DNA from: Anisakis pegreffii
Taxonomy: Eukaryota > Nematoda > Chromadorea > Rhabditida > Anisakidae
NCBI GenBank assembly: GCA_035041965.1
Contig: JAPYMA010000210.1
Span: 1-64,000, forward strand
Direction: 5' to 3'
Length of the DNA: 64,000 nucleotides
Shown piece after piece: positions 30,701 through 43,858 of this stretch. The notes under the pieces were generated by a model, which saw nothing but the letters and a program-made list of their open reading frames with translations, was not told the DNA's origin and ran no database searches. Position 1 is the first letter of the stretch. Each line of letters starts with the position of its first letter. A program made the translations under genes and the position numbers.

Positions 30701-33700
30701 GGTAATGCTTCTTTAGTAACACATTCGTGTTGTGTTCGATGCTGTTGCTGATCAGTACTGATCGATGATTGATGAGATTCATTACTATAATAATGATGAG
30801 AATGAGGTACACTTGAGCGCTTCTGATAATGATGATCATCTGAAGACTGTTGTTGACAAGTTGAAGTTGCTTGTAACGATTCACACAAATAATTCATTTG
30901 TCCATCATGAGTGTCCACAACACCACAATCCATATCCAATTGCGCAGAACAATTATACGTTTCCAACAGCTGTTCCACTCCCTCCTCGTTCAATAATTCA
31001 AATCGATCCCCCTTTGTCTTTTCGAAATCACTGCACTGATCGTAAAAGTGACCCTTATCATTGAGATCACAATCCATATCACCCAAATCTCTGGTCTTAT
31101 GATTCTTCTCATCGATAACATGACCCTTATCTAATGAATGATAGTGAAAGTTTCTAATAGCAGGACTTGACGATGATCGTTGTTCTGATAGAACAGAAGT
31201 TCTGACAGCGGGTGGAACAGATGACATTGAGTTGCGATGCTTCACTTCGTGATGACGTTCCTCTTTTTTAGATTTAGAAGTGCTCTCATTCGACACAAAT
31301 CTATCAGCACCTCTCCGTTCATTTTCACTCAGATTTCGAATGCAGTCACTCATTGATACAACACTATCAGGTGATTGCACACCTCGACCGCTGAAGAATT
31401 TCTTGAGTGGCGACCACGGTGAAAGCGGTGATAACAATGATATGCCTCGTTTTAATTTATTACCACTCGTCATCTTATCATCATTCACTTCATCCTGACT
31501 GTTCTTCCGCATATTCAGTTTCAAGGTCAAAGGTCGTTTCATCGTCGATGGAGAGATGGAGTGTTGAGTAGAGACTGATTTCGGCTTTGATAAATGTGCG
31601 GAAAAATTGATGAAGTTGTTCTGCAATAGCCACATCATACGAACGAACCATTAAAAACGACAACAACTGCAGTGCGAATGACAACGACTATTGAATTTAT
31701 GGCTTGATTGAGATCAGTTTACGATAATCAGATTTGAAGAGAAATTGTTTCATGGAATATTTTCGCACTGGAATATTTTTTCATCCATTGAAATATTGGA
31801 GTTTTTTTTTGAATGAACTTTCGGAAATTTCGTAAACGTTATTTCCTCTCATTGCATTCGTTTCAAAAAAGGCAATTTGCACAAATTTTTCTCTCATACA
31901 AAATTTAACGCACGCAGATGATGAAAATTTTAAAGCGCAATTATGATATAAATTTTACGAATAATCCGAAATGTTGCGGCAAAAAAAATAGATAAAAAGA
32001 GACTTGCTGTCTCAATCACGTGATTGACAATCAGAGAAAGATTCAATTCAAGAGAAATGTAATCATGTCAGATGAGAATGAAACGAGAGAATAACAGAGA
32101 CTGCAGCAATTCATTCAATAAAAAGTTACACCAGTTATCATCAGGCAAATAATCAAATTCAATGAACAAACGAACGAACAAACGAATCAACAAATCGAAT
32201 TGAAATATTTTCATCAAGAATTTTTAAAAGCCCTAAAAAATGCGAAATTGTCTACCAAATACATAAACTCCCCAGATCGATGCAACAAAAATGAGCAAAA
32301 CTGCCGAACTCACATCCGAAACATCAACACTTTGATTAATCTGAACCGACGGTGTCACATCACTTCCATACAATTCACTATTTGACCACGAATATATCAA
32401 AGTATACTGAACTAAATCGACCAAAGCTAGACCCGATGTCATTCCTACAATCATTGCATTATTATTATCACTTATCAGTGCTATGATGAATGTAAACTCC
32501 AACCAATTGCGAGCGTTCCATAAGCAGAATTCAATGCCAGTGCAGTCACTTGTTCAGCTTGTGTGGCACTCTTCCATGGGATTAGGCATACCAGATCCGG
32601 CTGAAACATCATGTCACGTCAAATAAATAAATACCTCAACTGTTCATTTCGCGTATCAATCACAAAACACTGACCTGATATCCAGCCGGTCTCCTCAAAG
32701 CACCGCCACGCACCTTGAACGGCATGAATTCATCACAGATACTACCCCCCTCACTGGTGTCCGTACTTCTCGATTCTTGTGAGACTGCTTTCGCTTGTCT
32801 TCTCAGTTCGTGCTCGACTCCGCTTGAATTCGAGTACTGCGTCGGTGAATTGATGGTTGCATTCCCGTCATCCTCATTGCTCTCAACAATCTGCGATGAC
32901 AGATTCGGCACGTTCACCACCTCAACCATAATCATTATCCAGTTACATACCACCAACCAACAACACACAACATTCAAAACAAACGCAATGCGATATCGAA
33001 GAGAACGGTAATGAGATTACTAAACTCACTGCAATTTCGTTCGCAGACTCATTTTTAACGAATCTGAACAGTGTGACTTGAGCAGATACAGCAGCGACCA
33101 GCAGTAGTCTTGACTCTAAGCATAATTCGACGGCTTGTATTGCGTGAGAGGCCGACACCCCTCCACTATCGCTATTCCTCTCAAAATGACGACCTGTTTT
33201 CAGTTTATACAATATCTGCAGATGCTCGCCTGATGCTTGCCAGAATTTCAGTGAACCATCCTCATGACTGAAAACAAGTGTTGTTGGAATAGACTGCATT
33301 ACGGGTGCTTTGAGATCATTAAATAATCAGATGATATGTGGATGCTGAAGGCAGATAGTGGATAGTACGAACCCGGTTAGTAAAAGCTCCTGATGTCCAG
33401 TTGCACACTCGCGACTCGTTCCACCTGTGATTGGCCATGGCTGAAGTTTTATTTCTTTTCGAAACGACAATCACTAGCTGTTCATCCTTGAGCATTCAAT
33501 CGGTGAAAGTCGTTCACCCGCCAAGCAAACATCATTCAAATGATAACTGATAAACAATACCCACCTTATCACTAAATCCCTGCTTGCGTTGTTTACATCC
33601 GACCAAAGTCAACGCACCAATTAAATCGATAGGACAATTCGAGAAGTATTTTATGAGCGTTACGGGCGATTCATGGATATCGATAGGGTTTAGATTCTCG

Positions 33701-35763
33701 AAACACGGATACCTATATCACATAACAAATTAATAATACTAATAAAGCAAACGAACACAACAAACAACAACAATAATGACAACGTATCTCACCCAGGTGT
33801 ATTCATATCGATCACTAATAAATCATTTTTCAAGAGTACAGCCAACGCAAAAGGGTGTTGTGGTACATTGGTGTACGGTGATGATAGCAACGGTACGAAC
33901 GATATCATGGGATGGTCCATTTCGAGAAGGGTTGCCGAACGAGATGCTTTCAGGATGGTTACGGCCGGCAGCACACCCTCGTCTTGTGGCACACCTCAAC
34001 CATTACATTCTTTTATAATAGCTGCAGCAATCTCAACAAATATTCAAATGCGCTGCACTCACCTCCAGTGAACACGATCAGCTGTTCCCCGTCAGCAGAA
34101 AGCCTCCAGTCAACCTGAATTTTTGATAACACCTTTGAATGCGTTAACAAACCAACCGTCAGTTTTATAGTCAAAATGTACTCAACTCAAAAAATTCCCA
34201 TCATCAAAAATCGATCCACAATATTCTATATGACACATCTCGAGCACTTAAAAAATGAACTACATCATTTCGTAAAATGTTTACAGTGTAATCTCAACTG
34301 ATAATCTCGTACACTAATCCCACTGAATCCCTTCTCAACAAACACTACTCTCCTCATCCGTTTCAACCAGCATTCATCATACAATCTGCAAGTAATACCA
34401 ATACCAAATCACATCAACTCATTAATTTTTATTAATCTCCAAATGTCATTCCTAACTCCTCACCCTCTTTATAAATTATCCTCTCTTTCCTTTCAAACTA
34501 TTGCAATAATATTCGTTTTCATCCCAAATACATCCAAGTATGATTTAATATCGCATAAACAATTTTATAAATCATTATTCTTGATAATAAATCATTGCTT
34601 TCACTAATAGCAAATATCAAATATCAATATTATATACTGTCATAAGTCTATCATAACACCCAAACCTGAGTAATAGGTCTACATTTGGGTCCATGAGGCG
34701 TCAATTTCTGTACGAAATCATTCGATTTTTTTGTACTCCAAATGAGAATTGAGCCATCTGCATTACCACACATGAATTGCCGACCGTCGTGATGCCAAGT
34801 TATCGAACGTGCCGGCGACTCTGATTGGTACCTCTCGACCTGAATTAATATTTGCTCGATTGAATTCATAAACGATTGAAGAACTCAAGTAATGTGGAGA
34901 TAAATAATGAAGCTGCTCACTCACCTCCTTCGTTGATAAATTCCACAACACAACAATGCCCTTATCGAAAAGAATCAAAATTTTTGACATATCGGTTGGA
35001 CACGTCAAGATGCACTTTACACTGCCTGGATGCGTTCGGCAACTTCTGAATTATACATTTTAGATCGGTTACGATAATTGCCATGAATAAATGATGGCAA
35101 ATGGACTCGAGCAGTTGCAGAGTGGTACCCAAGGGAAATAAAAAGACCACTCGGGAGACCTCCAATAAGATGTAAAGACGATATTACAAAGAAACTGGGT
35201 AACACCTGGAAAAGGAAAGCAAGATCAAGGACCGAATGGAAACGCATTGTGGCCAGCAATGTTACAAACGTTTGATAGCCTGGCCAATCCAAGTGATCCA
35301 GGTAAACGATAATAGCCATCATAAGGACACAAATCACTAACAAATCAATTGCTTTATTCCAGTTGATCACATAAGTGGAGAGTGTGAATGTGGCTACGCA
35401 AACGAAATAGATATTGCCTCGTTCAGTGCCAATGTGAAGCCATTTGGATTGGAACGGTAGATTGATACACGTCACTTGCTCTTTATTCAATTTTACACTG
35501 TGCACGATCTCGGGTACCTTCATTCAGCAACTCGTTAGAATTCACGAAAAAGAACTTCAGTAATTAGGTACATTATTATTACTGTTGTTGTTGTTTGGGT
35601 ACTAGAATTGATTGTGTGTTATGATATTGACTTATAATTGTGTGTATAATATATTATACATTGGCATTTGCAATTTAAGGATGAACGAAACGAGATAATG
35701 CAAATGGTTTGTGATAATGATAATGTAAATGCATTACATTATCATTATCACAAATAATATTTG

Positions 35764-35797
<34 letters not shown>

Positions 35798-36918
35798 ATA
35801 ACCAAATCCCGAACCTTCTGTCTAAAATTCCATAAATGAACCATATCATCGCGACAGGCTGTCACCAGTGCACCCTAAATCAAATTATTATCACTTAAAA
35901 CAACCGAAACTACTGAAAAAAGATCCATTTTCTTACACCGAGTGAGAAAAATGTGATGAATTCTCAGCTGCTTAGTAACATTCACTCAATTTCCCACATC
36001 GGTTACATTTCACTACCCACAAATTCAATTTACCACAATCACAATCAGTTCATTAGTTTGCCTCTTAACAAAACAATAAAATTTCATTATTCGTTACAAA
36101 ATAATCGGAAACAAATTCGTTTGCTTCATTAAAAGAACACACAAACGATCGAAGAACACTGCACTCAGATTGAAGCCTTCACCCATCCAATTCCTCTGAG
36201 ATTTGTTTCAGTCAAATACGTTTAAGGCACAATAAAGTGCACGTGTTGTGATGTTCCTTTCTTTTACCCTTTTATGCCCAATCAATGAATTATTTCAAAC
36301 AATCAATTCATTCACTACCCATCCAAACCAACTACCACTAATTCTTATCAAAACTTTGATCTGATCATACTAAATTATATAATTCAGCGCAAACAGATCA
36401 ATGCTGTGAATAAATTTACAGATTTCGATAATAATTTAATAATCTTTACAAAAATGATTTATCATCCGCATAATAATAACAATAATGATGATAAGAATAG
36501 CAATGATAGTAATCTAAATCGAAAACAACTGCGAAAGAAATCAACGACCTCATTGACCAAGAAGTGGATATGAGTGACGGCTGCATCAGAGGTGTGTTTG
36601 AGGGTGTAATCCACGCCGATATCACCCATAATCCGCACCGTGCCATGCCCCGTACCTATGGCTATGAGTCTTTGCACCGCATCGTAAGCTATACACCGAG
36701 GGTCATCTGGAAACCCGTGACGAACTATCTGAATCATTACTCGTTCCTCATCTCAGTACAACTTTTATTCGCATCACAATAAATAACCAACAAGCACGAA
36801 CCTGAGCTAAACAAACGTGCTCGGCACAGACCTTCTCATCGAACTCTAATTCAGTACGTCCATGAAAGTTTCTCAAGCCATCAATCGCAGAGACAAGTTT
36901 CTTCTTGGCTCGATCCAT
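21779..36918 (-). CDS. tom-1: Tomosyn / syntaxin-binding protein 5 (LGL family, R-SNARE decoy)
   Basis: Binds syntaxin/SNAP-25 through a C-terminal R-SNARE helix and blocks vesicle priming. Frame-checked exons: 36918-36802, 36746-36549, 35874-35815, 35517-35342, 35045-34925, 34839-34666, 34114-34063, 33994-33793, 33712-33565, 33440-33373, 33267-33030, 32920-32675, 32600-32504, 32444-32269, 31620-30564, 29676-29520, 29213-28983, 28894-28781, 28461-28361, 28282-28136, 23625-23536, 23431-23292, 23092-23029, 22955-22790, 22721-22582, 22365-22299, 21924-21779. Diagnostic segments: VRHGFPDDP, LPFQSKWLHIGTERGNIY, ARSITWHHDGRQF, LYKLKT, GELFVPVDMPEPP, and the SNARE end HERGEKLG to KKWFNF. The 1057-nt exon 15 is a Ser-rich linker. 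Exon 15 ends in phase 1 but the exon at 29676 begins in phase 0, so one or more small exons lie between; candidates are 29988-29871 plus a 16-nt exon 29797-29782, which together restore frame. The 4.5-kb intron 28135-23626 carries the nested plus-strand PB1 gene. Confidence 0.93.
25332..25338 (+). promoter_or_regulatory. TATA-like box upstream of the nested PB1 gene
   Basis: GTATAAATAG lies about 275 bp upstream of the ATG at 25612. It is followed by a TTTCAG acceptor (25591-25596) just before the start codon, so a short 5' UTR intron or a spliced-leader addition site lies between. Function is inferred from sequence and position. Confidence 0.4.
25612..27131 (+). pseudogene. PB1 / poly-Ser / Cys-Cys-repeat protein, frameshifted
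   Basis: The ATG follows a TTTCAG acceptor. Residues 1-85 form a PB1 domain (VRVHFKWYDGN, basic IRRF, and an acidic OPCA-type segment YWRDAEGDSILMDSNDSL), the p62/aPKC-type heterodimerisation fold. A His/Lys/Glu-rich linker follows, then about 35 serines with one Thr (26050-26154) encoded by both TCN and AGY codons. Next come six RECCPI(M/I)SKCP units interspersed with GGECCS and CQHCC motifs, then a short coiled coil (RIEERLDELTAKL) and stop at 27131. The frame breaks near 26735: the unit there reads AAGGGCGAGAATG where sister units read AAGGGCCGAGAATG, so one C is missing and the first frame stops at 26754. The repeats resume cleanly in the next frame, so this may be a sequencing error, an allele or a young pseudogene. 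CC pairs suggest metal binding or disulphide cross-linking. No known family has this whole architecture to my knowledge. Confidence 0.75.
29812..30200. repeat. Inverted duplication (about 160-bp arms, 70-bp loop) in tomosyn
   Basis: 29812-29971 and 30042-30200 are near-perfect inverted copies (for example TTTGCGAAACGTTTCGATGTG against the CGAAATGTTTCGCAAA stretch). AAAAACAAAGGTAT also occurs on both sides (29755 and 30201). The left arm covers most of candidate tomosyn exon 29988-29871. The pre-mRNA would fold into a long hairpin here. Confidence 0.9.
35085..35305 (+). mobile_element. LINE 3' end with reverse-transcriptase ORF tail, copy 3
   Basis: The plus-strand frame 35090-35275 encodes the conserved C-terminal tail of a non-LTR retrotransposon polyprotein: residues KWTRAVAEWYPRE, RPLGRPPIRCKDD, NTWKRKARSRTEWKR, then a stop. 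It ends in the same short repeats (CCAATCCAAGTGATCCAGG) as the copies at 5454 and 11309. It sits antisense inside the tomosyn intron between exons 35517-35342 and 35045-34925 and is 5'-truncated. Confidence 0.88.
35708..35754. repeat. Perfect 47-bp palindrome with adjacent (TAA)n
   Basis: Two perfect 21-bp arms (TTTGTGATAATGATAATGTAA and its complement) flank the 5-bp centre ATGCA. A (TAA)n microsatellite follows at about 35766-35796. It lies within a tomosyn intron, so it is transcribed and could form a hairpin or cruciform. Confidence 0.9.
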
Positions 36919-37151
36919 GATTGATCAATCGATACAGATCAATGAACCAATACTCATCAACTGTTTACTTCAAGTTATCAACATTACATTTATCTTTTAC
37001 ATGTGAAGTGATAAACCTGAAAGTATTGTAATGCTTATCATAAAACCATCATGTATTTATTCATCTCGTATTACAGCGTTTACAAGCCAACCTACATTTC
37101 TATGAAATTCGGTAAGCTTCATGATCATAATCGCAATCATAATCGTGTGCT

Positions 37152-37374
37152 GCATCTCATCATCATGTCTGCCTCTTCATTTACAGATAAGATCACCAAA
37201 ACATAACACAACAACATATAAGCTCAAGCAGGTGACCAAAGCAGAATGTTACAAACACAGGATTAATTCATCGTATTGGTGGATATGGTGGGTGCATGAG
37301 CAAGCTTCTAAATTTCAAATCGCATCAAGAAGTCACCCGATTGATTCACGATCAAGTGTGAAACAATCAATGCT
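37152..37374 (+). repeat. Direct repeat, copy 1 (about 220 bp)
   Basis: It matches 38184-38380 in the same orientation, beginning GCATCTCATCATCATGTCTG and ending GTGTGAAACAATCAATGCT. A short third piece (CCAAGAAGTCACCCGATTA) occurs at 37439-37457. It is non-coding and the repeat family is unknown. Confidence 0.9.
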
Positions 37375-38183
37375 CTGCTCTACGTAGTACAATAACGTGA
37401 AATCATTATATCTATCCTCTTCACGAATATTAAAATGTCTCCAAGAAGTCACCCGATTAGGGGGGGGCAATCAGCTGCTAATAATAATATTAAAAAATGA
37501 ATCGATCAAAACAATCAAATGATCACATATAATAACCAAACATCTCGCTTTCAACTCCTTCCGCAGTGAATTTCATCCGATACAATCCAATGACACAACA
37601 ATAATAATCTTAACAATACACACAACACAGTCATACACTCAAAACTACTTAGTTTACTTTACTTTCAACTATCACCATTCCACGAAAATCACTATCATTA
37701 ATCCCGTTATTATTATTATTAAATTAATGTTATTATTAATTAATACGTTATTAATTATCATTAATTATTAAAAAACCGTTAAAAATGTTATTACTATGTT
37801 ATTATTATTAAAATCATTATAATTATTATGTTATTCCACATTACCATTGTCATTAAATTAATTTTTCATTCCAATTATCATATCAAAAATGTTCATTAAT
37901 TAAGTATAATGCATTGATTCAAAATTAAGCCACAAAAAGACATCATTTCATCTAAAACTCCAAAATTTTTCAAAGTCATTCGTCCAAGTCAAGCTAACTC
38001 AACTCGAATCAAGTCAAATAAACACAATTCAAACCCGCTCTAACGGATGGATATACTCGTAAATAGGATCTTTATCAACCGAATATCACTCCTTTCCAAT
38101 AAACAGTAAATGCAGTTAATCACACTACATTATCGATCCATCTCGATCACACGCGTTATTATTCATTCCATCTATGTCATCAT

Positions 38184-38380
38184 GCATCTCATCATCATGT
38201 CTGCCTCTTCATTTATAGATAAGATCACCAAAACATAACACAACAACATATCAGCTCAAGCGAGTGACCAAAGCAAAATGTTAGAAACACGAGATTAACT
38301 GATCGATTAGTAAGCTTCTTAATTCCAAATCGTATCAAGAAGTAGTCACTCGATTGATTCAGTGTGAAACAATCAATGCT
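38184..38380 (+). repeat. Direct repeat, copy 2
   Basis: This is the partner of 37152-37374, about 1 kb downstream. It lacks about 25 bp in the middle (the segment with TATTGGTGGATATGGTGGG in copy 1). Otherwise it differs by scattered substitutions. Confidence 0.9.
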
Positions 38381-40685
38381 TATTTAATTTATTACCATAA
38401 AGAATTTTTATTCCACATTTATTCGTTGACTTTTTTTTCAAATTTTTTACATTCTATCCACCCCGAACGCATCACATAATATTCTTCATTGACGACTGTC
38501 AATATCCATAAAATGACAAATCTATACGTGCAAAACGCAAATACACTCAAACAGATATGTTGATTGCTATCTGTCGGAGACAATGTTTCTAAGAATTAAG
38601 CATCAAAACGAGACGACACAACTAATTGTACCTTAACAAGCAAGAACTATAACGCTTGCAGGTGTTGTTCGATAGCAGTGGCTCTTTAGTTGGATCTGTG
38701 TTTGTGCTTGACAGCGTTCCTATGTATTTCTTATTCATTGAAATTCATTCTCAATGTTCAGTACGAATGTCCTTATGCGCAACTTCAAATGCACCTTACA
38801 TTATTAATAATCAATGATTTCATGACAACCAAACAACTCGTTAAAAAAAAACTATTACTTAACACATATCAAATATTACACCACCTAATATTCACCAATG
38901 AATTCAATCACTTATTTACGACACAAACCAAATCAAAATGGCATTATTCTAATCATTCCATCCCGGTATCCCACATCTGTCAGATGCAAAAATCTTTAAA
39001 GAATGTGACTATTGTTAGAGGGGTGCAATTGTTGAATTATATTCAAACCACTAATACTCCACAAAATTTACATCAAAACATGCCGGGTATTTCTATATCC
39101 AATTAAATTCAATTAAAAAGTTGCAAGTAATATTTCGAAATTGAAAAATGGAAAAATGAATTTATGAGTTTCCGCCGGAAATTCAATGAAATATGACTTA
39201 AAAAAACTGGATTTAAGATGAAATGGATTTGGCGGAAAATTTCGTCAGTGGAGAAAACGAAAATGTTAAATTGAGAATGAAAAGGCTGAGTACGTACGTA
39301 TCTTGTAATTCTTTCATTAAAAAGTATCGTATATGTTCACAGAGACGCATTCATTCCAAATGACACCCCAAAAGGACAACTGACGAAAATATGCAAAATG
39401 TGCACAAAGTACCACTAAGAAAAATCATTTGAGGAATTAGAGGGATTACTGTAAGTAAGCATCACTCCACATCGAAACTCAACGCATTATTCGCAGATCT
39501 CATCTTATCCGGTAACATCTCATCCGTTTCCAAACCACCCAGTGATAATAACAATAACAATAACAAGAAGCATATGGAATGCGAATTCAAAACGAATTTA
39601 ACGCACTATTTGACATATAGTATTATATAATTCAACTCGATCGGAATCGCAATCAGCGCAACCCAACTCGGATTCTAATGAATTATTTATTTATTATTCC
39701 AGCAGTCCCAATCAAAACTCTTATAATATTTTTCGTTATGTGTCAAACCTTTCCGTCTAATCACCCTACCGACAACACCTCTCACCTCTCATTCAAACTT
39801 ATCATTTGTCACAAATCGATCCTCGAACATTACATTCCTATGCTACAATTAATTTCATTCTTAATCTCTGTTATTACTTCACAAATTAACTTATCGATAA
39901 AAACTTAACCACACTTAACTAACCAATAATCATCTCGTCATGTAATTCACAGTAATAATAAAAATAATAAGAACCATATTAATAAACACATTTATAAAAC
40001 AAATTCCCTAATTCAATAATTACTCTATTGATTGTAACAATAATATCTGTGTTATTCATGAATCACCAATTTGAGTTGTCGTATTCATTTCCAGTAACAA
40101 CAACAACATTCCACCTGGAGTGTATATTCGATTATCACTACTCCTAACGTAAAGATTCCTTACGGTCACTGTGCCACCTTTAAATGATACGGTAACCCTT
40201 GCGGATGAATGTGCATGCGCATTTTCAAAATGAGATGAACGATGAAAGCAAACAAAATCAGAAAAGATATTTGCAAAAGGTGTGGGTGTATAAAGGAAGA
40301 GCGGATTTATTATTCACTACGGTGATCCGTCAAGTGAATTTGTATTTGGCAATTAGATGATACATCGTTGATGTTCATTCACTTCTTTTGATACAAATTT
40401 TGATAGAACATAACACGTTGATATTACGTCGATATTACATAAATCGTTGATATTACATTTGATACAAATCTTTTTTTTGATCAACATAACAAGCATTATG
40501 ATCACTACAATTGAATATTAACGTTAAAAGAGCACATTTCTATCAGCATCGATGCAGGATCTATCAAAAGCATCGATTAAAAATTTCGAGTTTATACGTA
40601 CGGTCGGGTCGATTGATACTGTGAAGTGTCAAATGGAATGACTACATAATGAACGGATGAAGAGCAAATCGAAACGCGAACCAAA

Positions 40686-40877
40686 TTAAATTCGAAATTG
40701 GTTATTTGAAAGCCCTCGATCCAGTCTCTCGACAGCAGCAGCAGTCAATCCCGTTTGATGATCCTTCCATGCCCCTTCAACACATCCATCCGTCTTAAAT
40801 ATCCCACATAATTTCACGAATAATCTTTTCTCCTCTTCTCCGTCCATCAACTCGGATACATATCCCTCCCTCTTTCC
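40686..40877 (-). other. Orphan 63-codon coding-like ORF, unidentified
   Basis: A minus-strand frame runs from just after an upstream TGA to TAA at 40686-40688. It is notable for balanced, protein-like composition in otherwise A+T-rich DNA: residues ELMDGEEEKRLFVKLCGIF, AWKDHQTGLTAAAVERLDRG. An internal ATG would give about 55 residues. It could be a small gene, a terminal exon or a relic. No family was recognised and no splice partner was found. Confidence 0.3.
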
Positions 40878-43606
40878 TCATTTCTTCACATCTTCTTTCT
40901 CAAATATCTCATATGTATTTCCACCCCAACCCCACCAACCTCTTCATCCTTTTCAAAAGTATTATAATATTCAAATGAGAAATAAATGAAATGAAATGCA
41001 ATCCTATTTCATTGTTATTATAACATACGCATATCTCCTCTGAACAGATATCCCCCCCCCTCCAAAAAAATGATCAGTTGGCTAACTGATCACGATACAT
41101 CCAAGAGAAGATACTGATTAAGACAGCCTATCTCCTATCTTATTAGTAGGATACATACCAACATGCATAAATTTTAAGAATGACTTATTAAAACGCTGAA
41201 TTACCAACAAAACAAATGAATTTTGCTCAAAAAAGCTCATTGACATTAAAACTCGAAATGAAAACGAAAGCAATAGAAATGAAGTGCGCAGCGGCACTCC
41301 TCATTCACTCCTCACGAAAGGCTGCTGCAGCTTAACCAACAAAAGTAAACTGCGCGTTTGTCATAATTGAATGCTCAAACAATAACACAACAGCTCACAT
41401 CACTAATATCTCATATCACATCCACTTTAATATGCCATCTTCAACTCGTCAGCAGCATGCTTTCTTCTCCCAAAATCAATAAAATTATTACTTCAACGAT
41501 AAGTTGCATTTATAGTCGTCGAATACAACACCAGTAATAGCATCGATCGATCGATCGATCCTCCAATTTGAAAGTGACTAATGCGTGATGAGGAAATGTC
41601 TCAAACTTTATTAATTAATTCACTTCAACACACCAAACAACCACCAACGTAACACTCTTTGCAGCATCCCTACTCATAATATTATTATTCCATTTATTGT
41701 TGCTATAATAAAATCCACTCCAGAGCACATCAAACATCAATAATCCAATCCAAAACTAACGCTTTAATGCACAACCACTCCATCACCTTTACACTGCACT
41801 CACGTTAATTTAAGCATGATAAAGTCCATTACTATTATTATGTAATGCCTTCTTACATTCTCTATTCCTAACGTCTTCGCAGTAATAAATGCAACAATTT
41901 TGAACATGATAATAGACATAAACATGATAATCGATACGAGATGATATGTTTCAACTGAGTAATCAATTAAAATCACCGAAACAAATCAACGATAGAATAT
42001 TATAATTATACAGTTATTCATAACCATTATAATCTTACCATTATTCAAATACTAACTCAAAAATTTTCAGATTAAGGCAAAGTTTCACTCGAAAACGAAC
42101 CACTTTCTGAGAGTGTGATAAACAAATGCAATGATAACAAATAGGTGAATGCTGCAATGAGTAACAAGCATCATCTCTCAATAGCACTCACTGATAAAAA
42201 CTGATAACGTTCATTCACTCCTAATGTCATGCTCATATTACGATGATAATAACGATGATAATGGTCATTACCTTGTAATCAGCAGCATAACATCACTCAA
42301 ATACAACTAATCGAACTCAAAGCCAGTCAGTCCCCTCAAGTGACCAGTCCCAATCACATACAATACTCCTCCTATCAGACAACTGTCCAAATAATATAAA
42401 CTAGCAATTACCACGAGCCGTGAATGCGCATGCAATAAGCACCAGCATGATTGTTGTTTGCTTGTTAGCCATATCTGGAAATATCTATACACAAGCATAT
42501 CACATCCCTCTTTCTTTCTCCACCTCTCTCCTCTCCAGCACATATCCTGTTTTGTTTTTATCTTGCTTCCCTGTCTGCCTCTCTCGAAACACTGAACAAC
42601 TGAAGTAACAGCTGAAAGCAGTTAAGCTTATTGACAGCCTCCAGAGAAGAACCAGCTTATTCGAGACGAGAAAATCCCATGCATGCGTGCGTGCGTGCTT
42701 GTGCATGTCTTTGCATGCCTTCAAATTTTCCGGAGATATACCACTAAAATGGGAGTTCGTAAGGGGCATCATTCAGGTTGCAGTCACCTGAATGTCGTGG
42801 ATAAGTAGTAATATCTCGCAAATAGTTCATTCACGAGCAGCACTTACCTCACTAAATCGCTCGCAAATGCACTCGAATCAAGTCAGTCAGCTGCACGCAA
42901 CACACAAAGAAAGCAATTAACTCTCATCATCATATGAATGTATGCACAAACGTTTACATCAACTTAAACATTCACTGTAAATAAAACAACTAATTGATTA
43001 AAACATCCACAAACAACTACGAAACTCTGCTGATGCCGAATAAGCGAAATGTTGTTACTTCGTTCCTATCAATACCACAAAAACACTAATAAAGTGTCGC
43101 AACATTCCAACTGAATATTATCGTCACATCAATAAAAGTTAAATGACTTTGATTGATGAACAAATAAATAAACAAATCAACCTCAATCAATCAATCCATC
43201 AACATTCACGTCCATTCCCTCAACCTATTCACTCACATCACCTCTGCAAGTACATTATCGTTCTGATCAACGATCACATCAAACATATACACAAACTGAA
43301 TTAATCTCTCATTCCTCTACCATTTTATAGCCTCAAATCACTCAACCGAAATCAACTCCCGAATCAACATTTCAGTCCGCACCGGACATCCATATTCATC
43401 CCCGCAATCCCAATCGATCACGAACAAAATCACTCTCCAATTACCAAACATCAACTATCAACCCTTAACATCAAATCACACCGTCACATACCCTTCTCCC
43501 ACCCCCAACATTCCCATTCAGCATCATACATATTAAATTACTCTAAATGTCACTGTTAATAATTATGTCATTCGTATATAAATCGATAAGTAAACATCTA
43601 TAATAA

Positions 43607-43858
43607 CGAGGTCTCAGGATCTCGATCTTATCCCCTACCTTCGGGAGCTCTGACCTCCGAACAGCCCGAACAAATACAAGGTTTCAAGGTTTGGAGGGGG
43701 AGGGGGAAGCAGGGAGGAGGTTCTACGACCTTATCTCTCCTCTCGCAGGCCCCGATCCCGGGGACCCTCGAACACTTATAGGGTCTCTGGAGCCCCTACC
43801 TTACCCCTACCCTTGAAGACTCTGAGGCTGATTCCGCCCTTGCCTAAACCCTAAACTG
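43607..43858. other. GC-rich island of unknown nature
   Basis: About 250 bp rich in CCCCTACC, GGAGGGGGAGGGGG and GATCCCGGGGACCC, abruptly bounded by A+T-rich DNA and ending in CCTAAACCCTAAAC. No ORF, RNA fold or repeat partner was recognised inside the window. It could be a transposon or satellite piece, or insertion from elsewhere. Confidence 0.5.

Noticed and set aside
38690..39106. 138-codon plus-strand ORF
   Set aside because: Low-complexity composition and no recognisable domain or splice partner.
42307..42608. Opposite-strand ORFs, one with a signal-peptide-like start and one hydrophobic
   Set aside because: They overlap antisense, and neither has splice borders or a recognisable family, so coding status cannot be supported.
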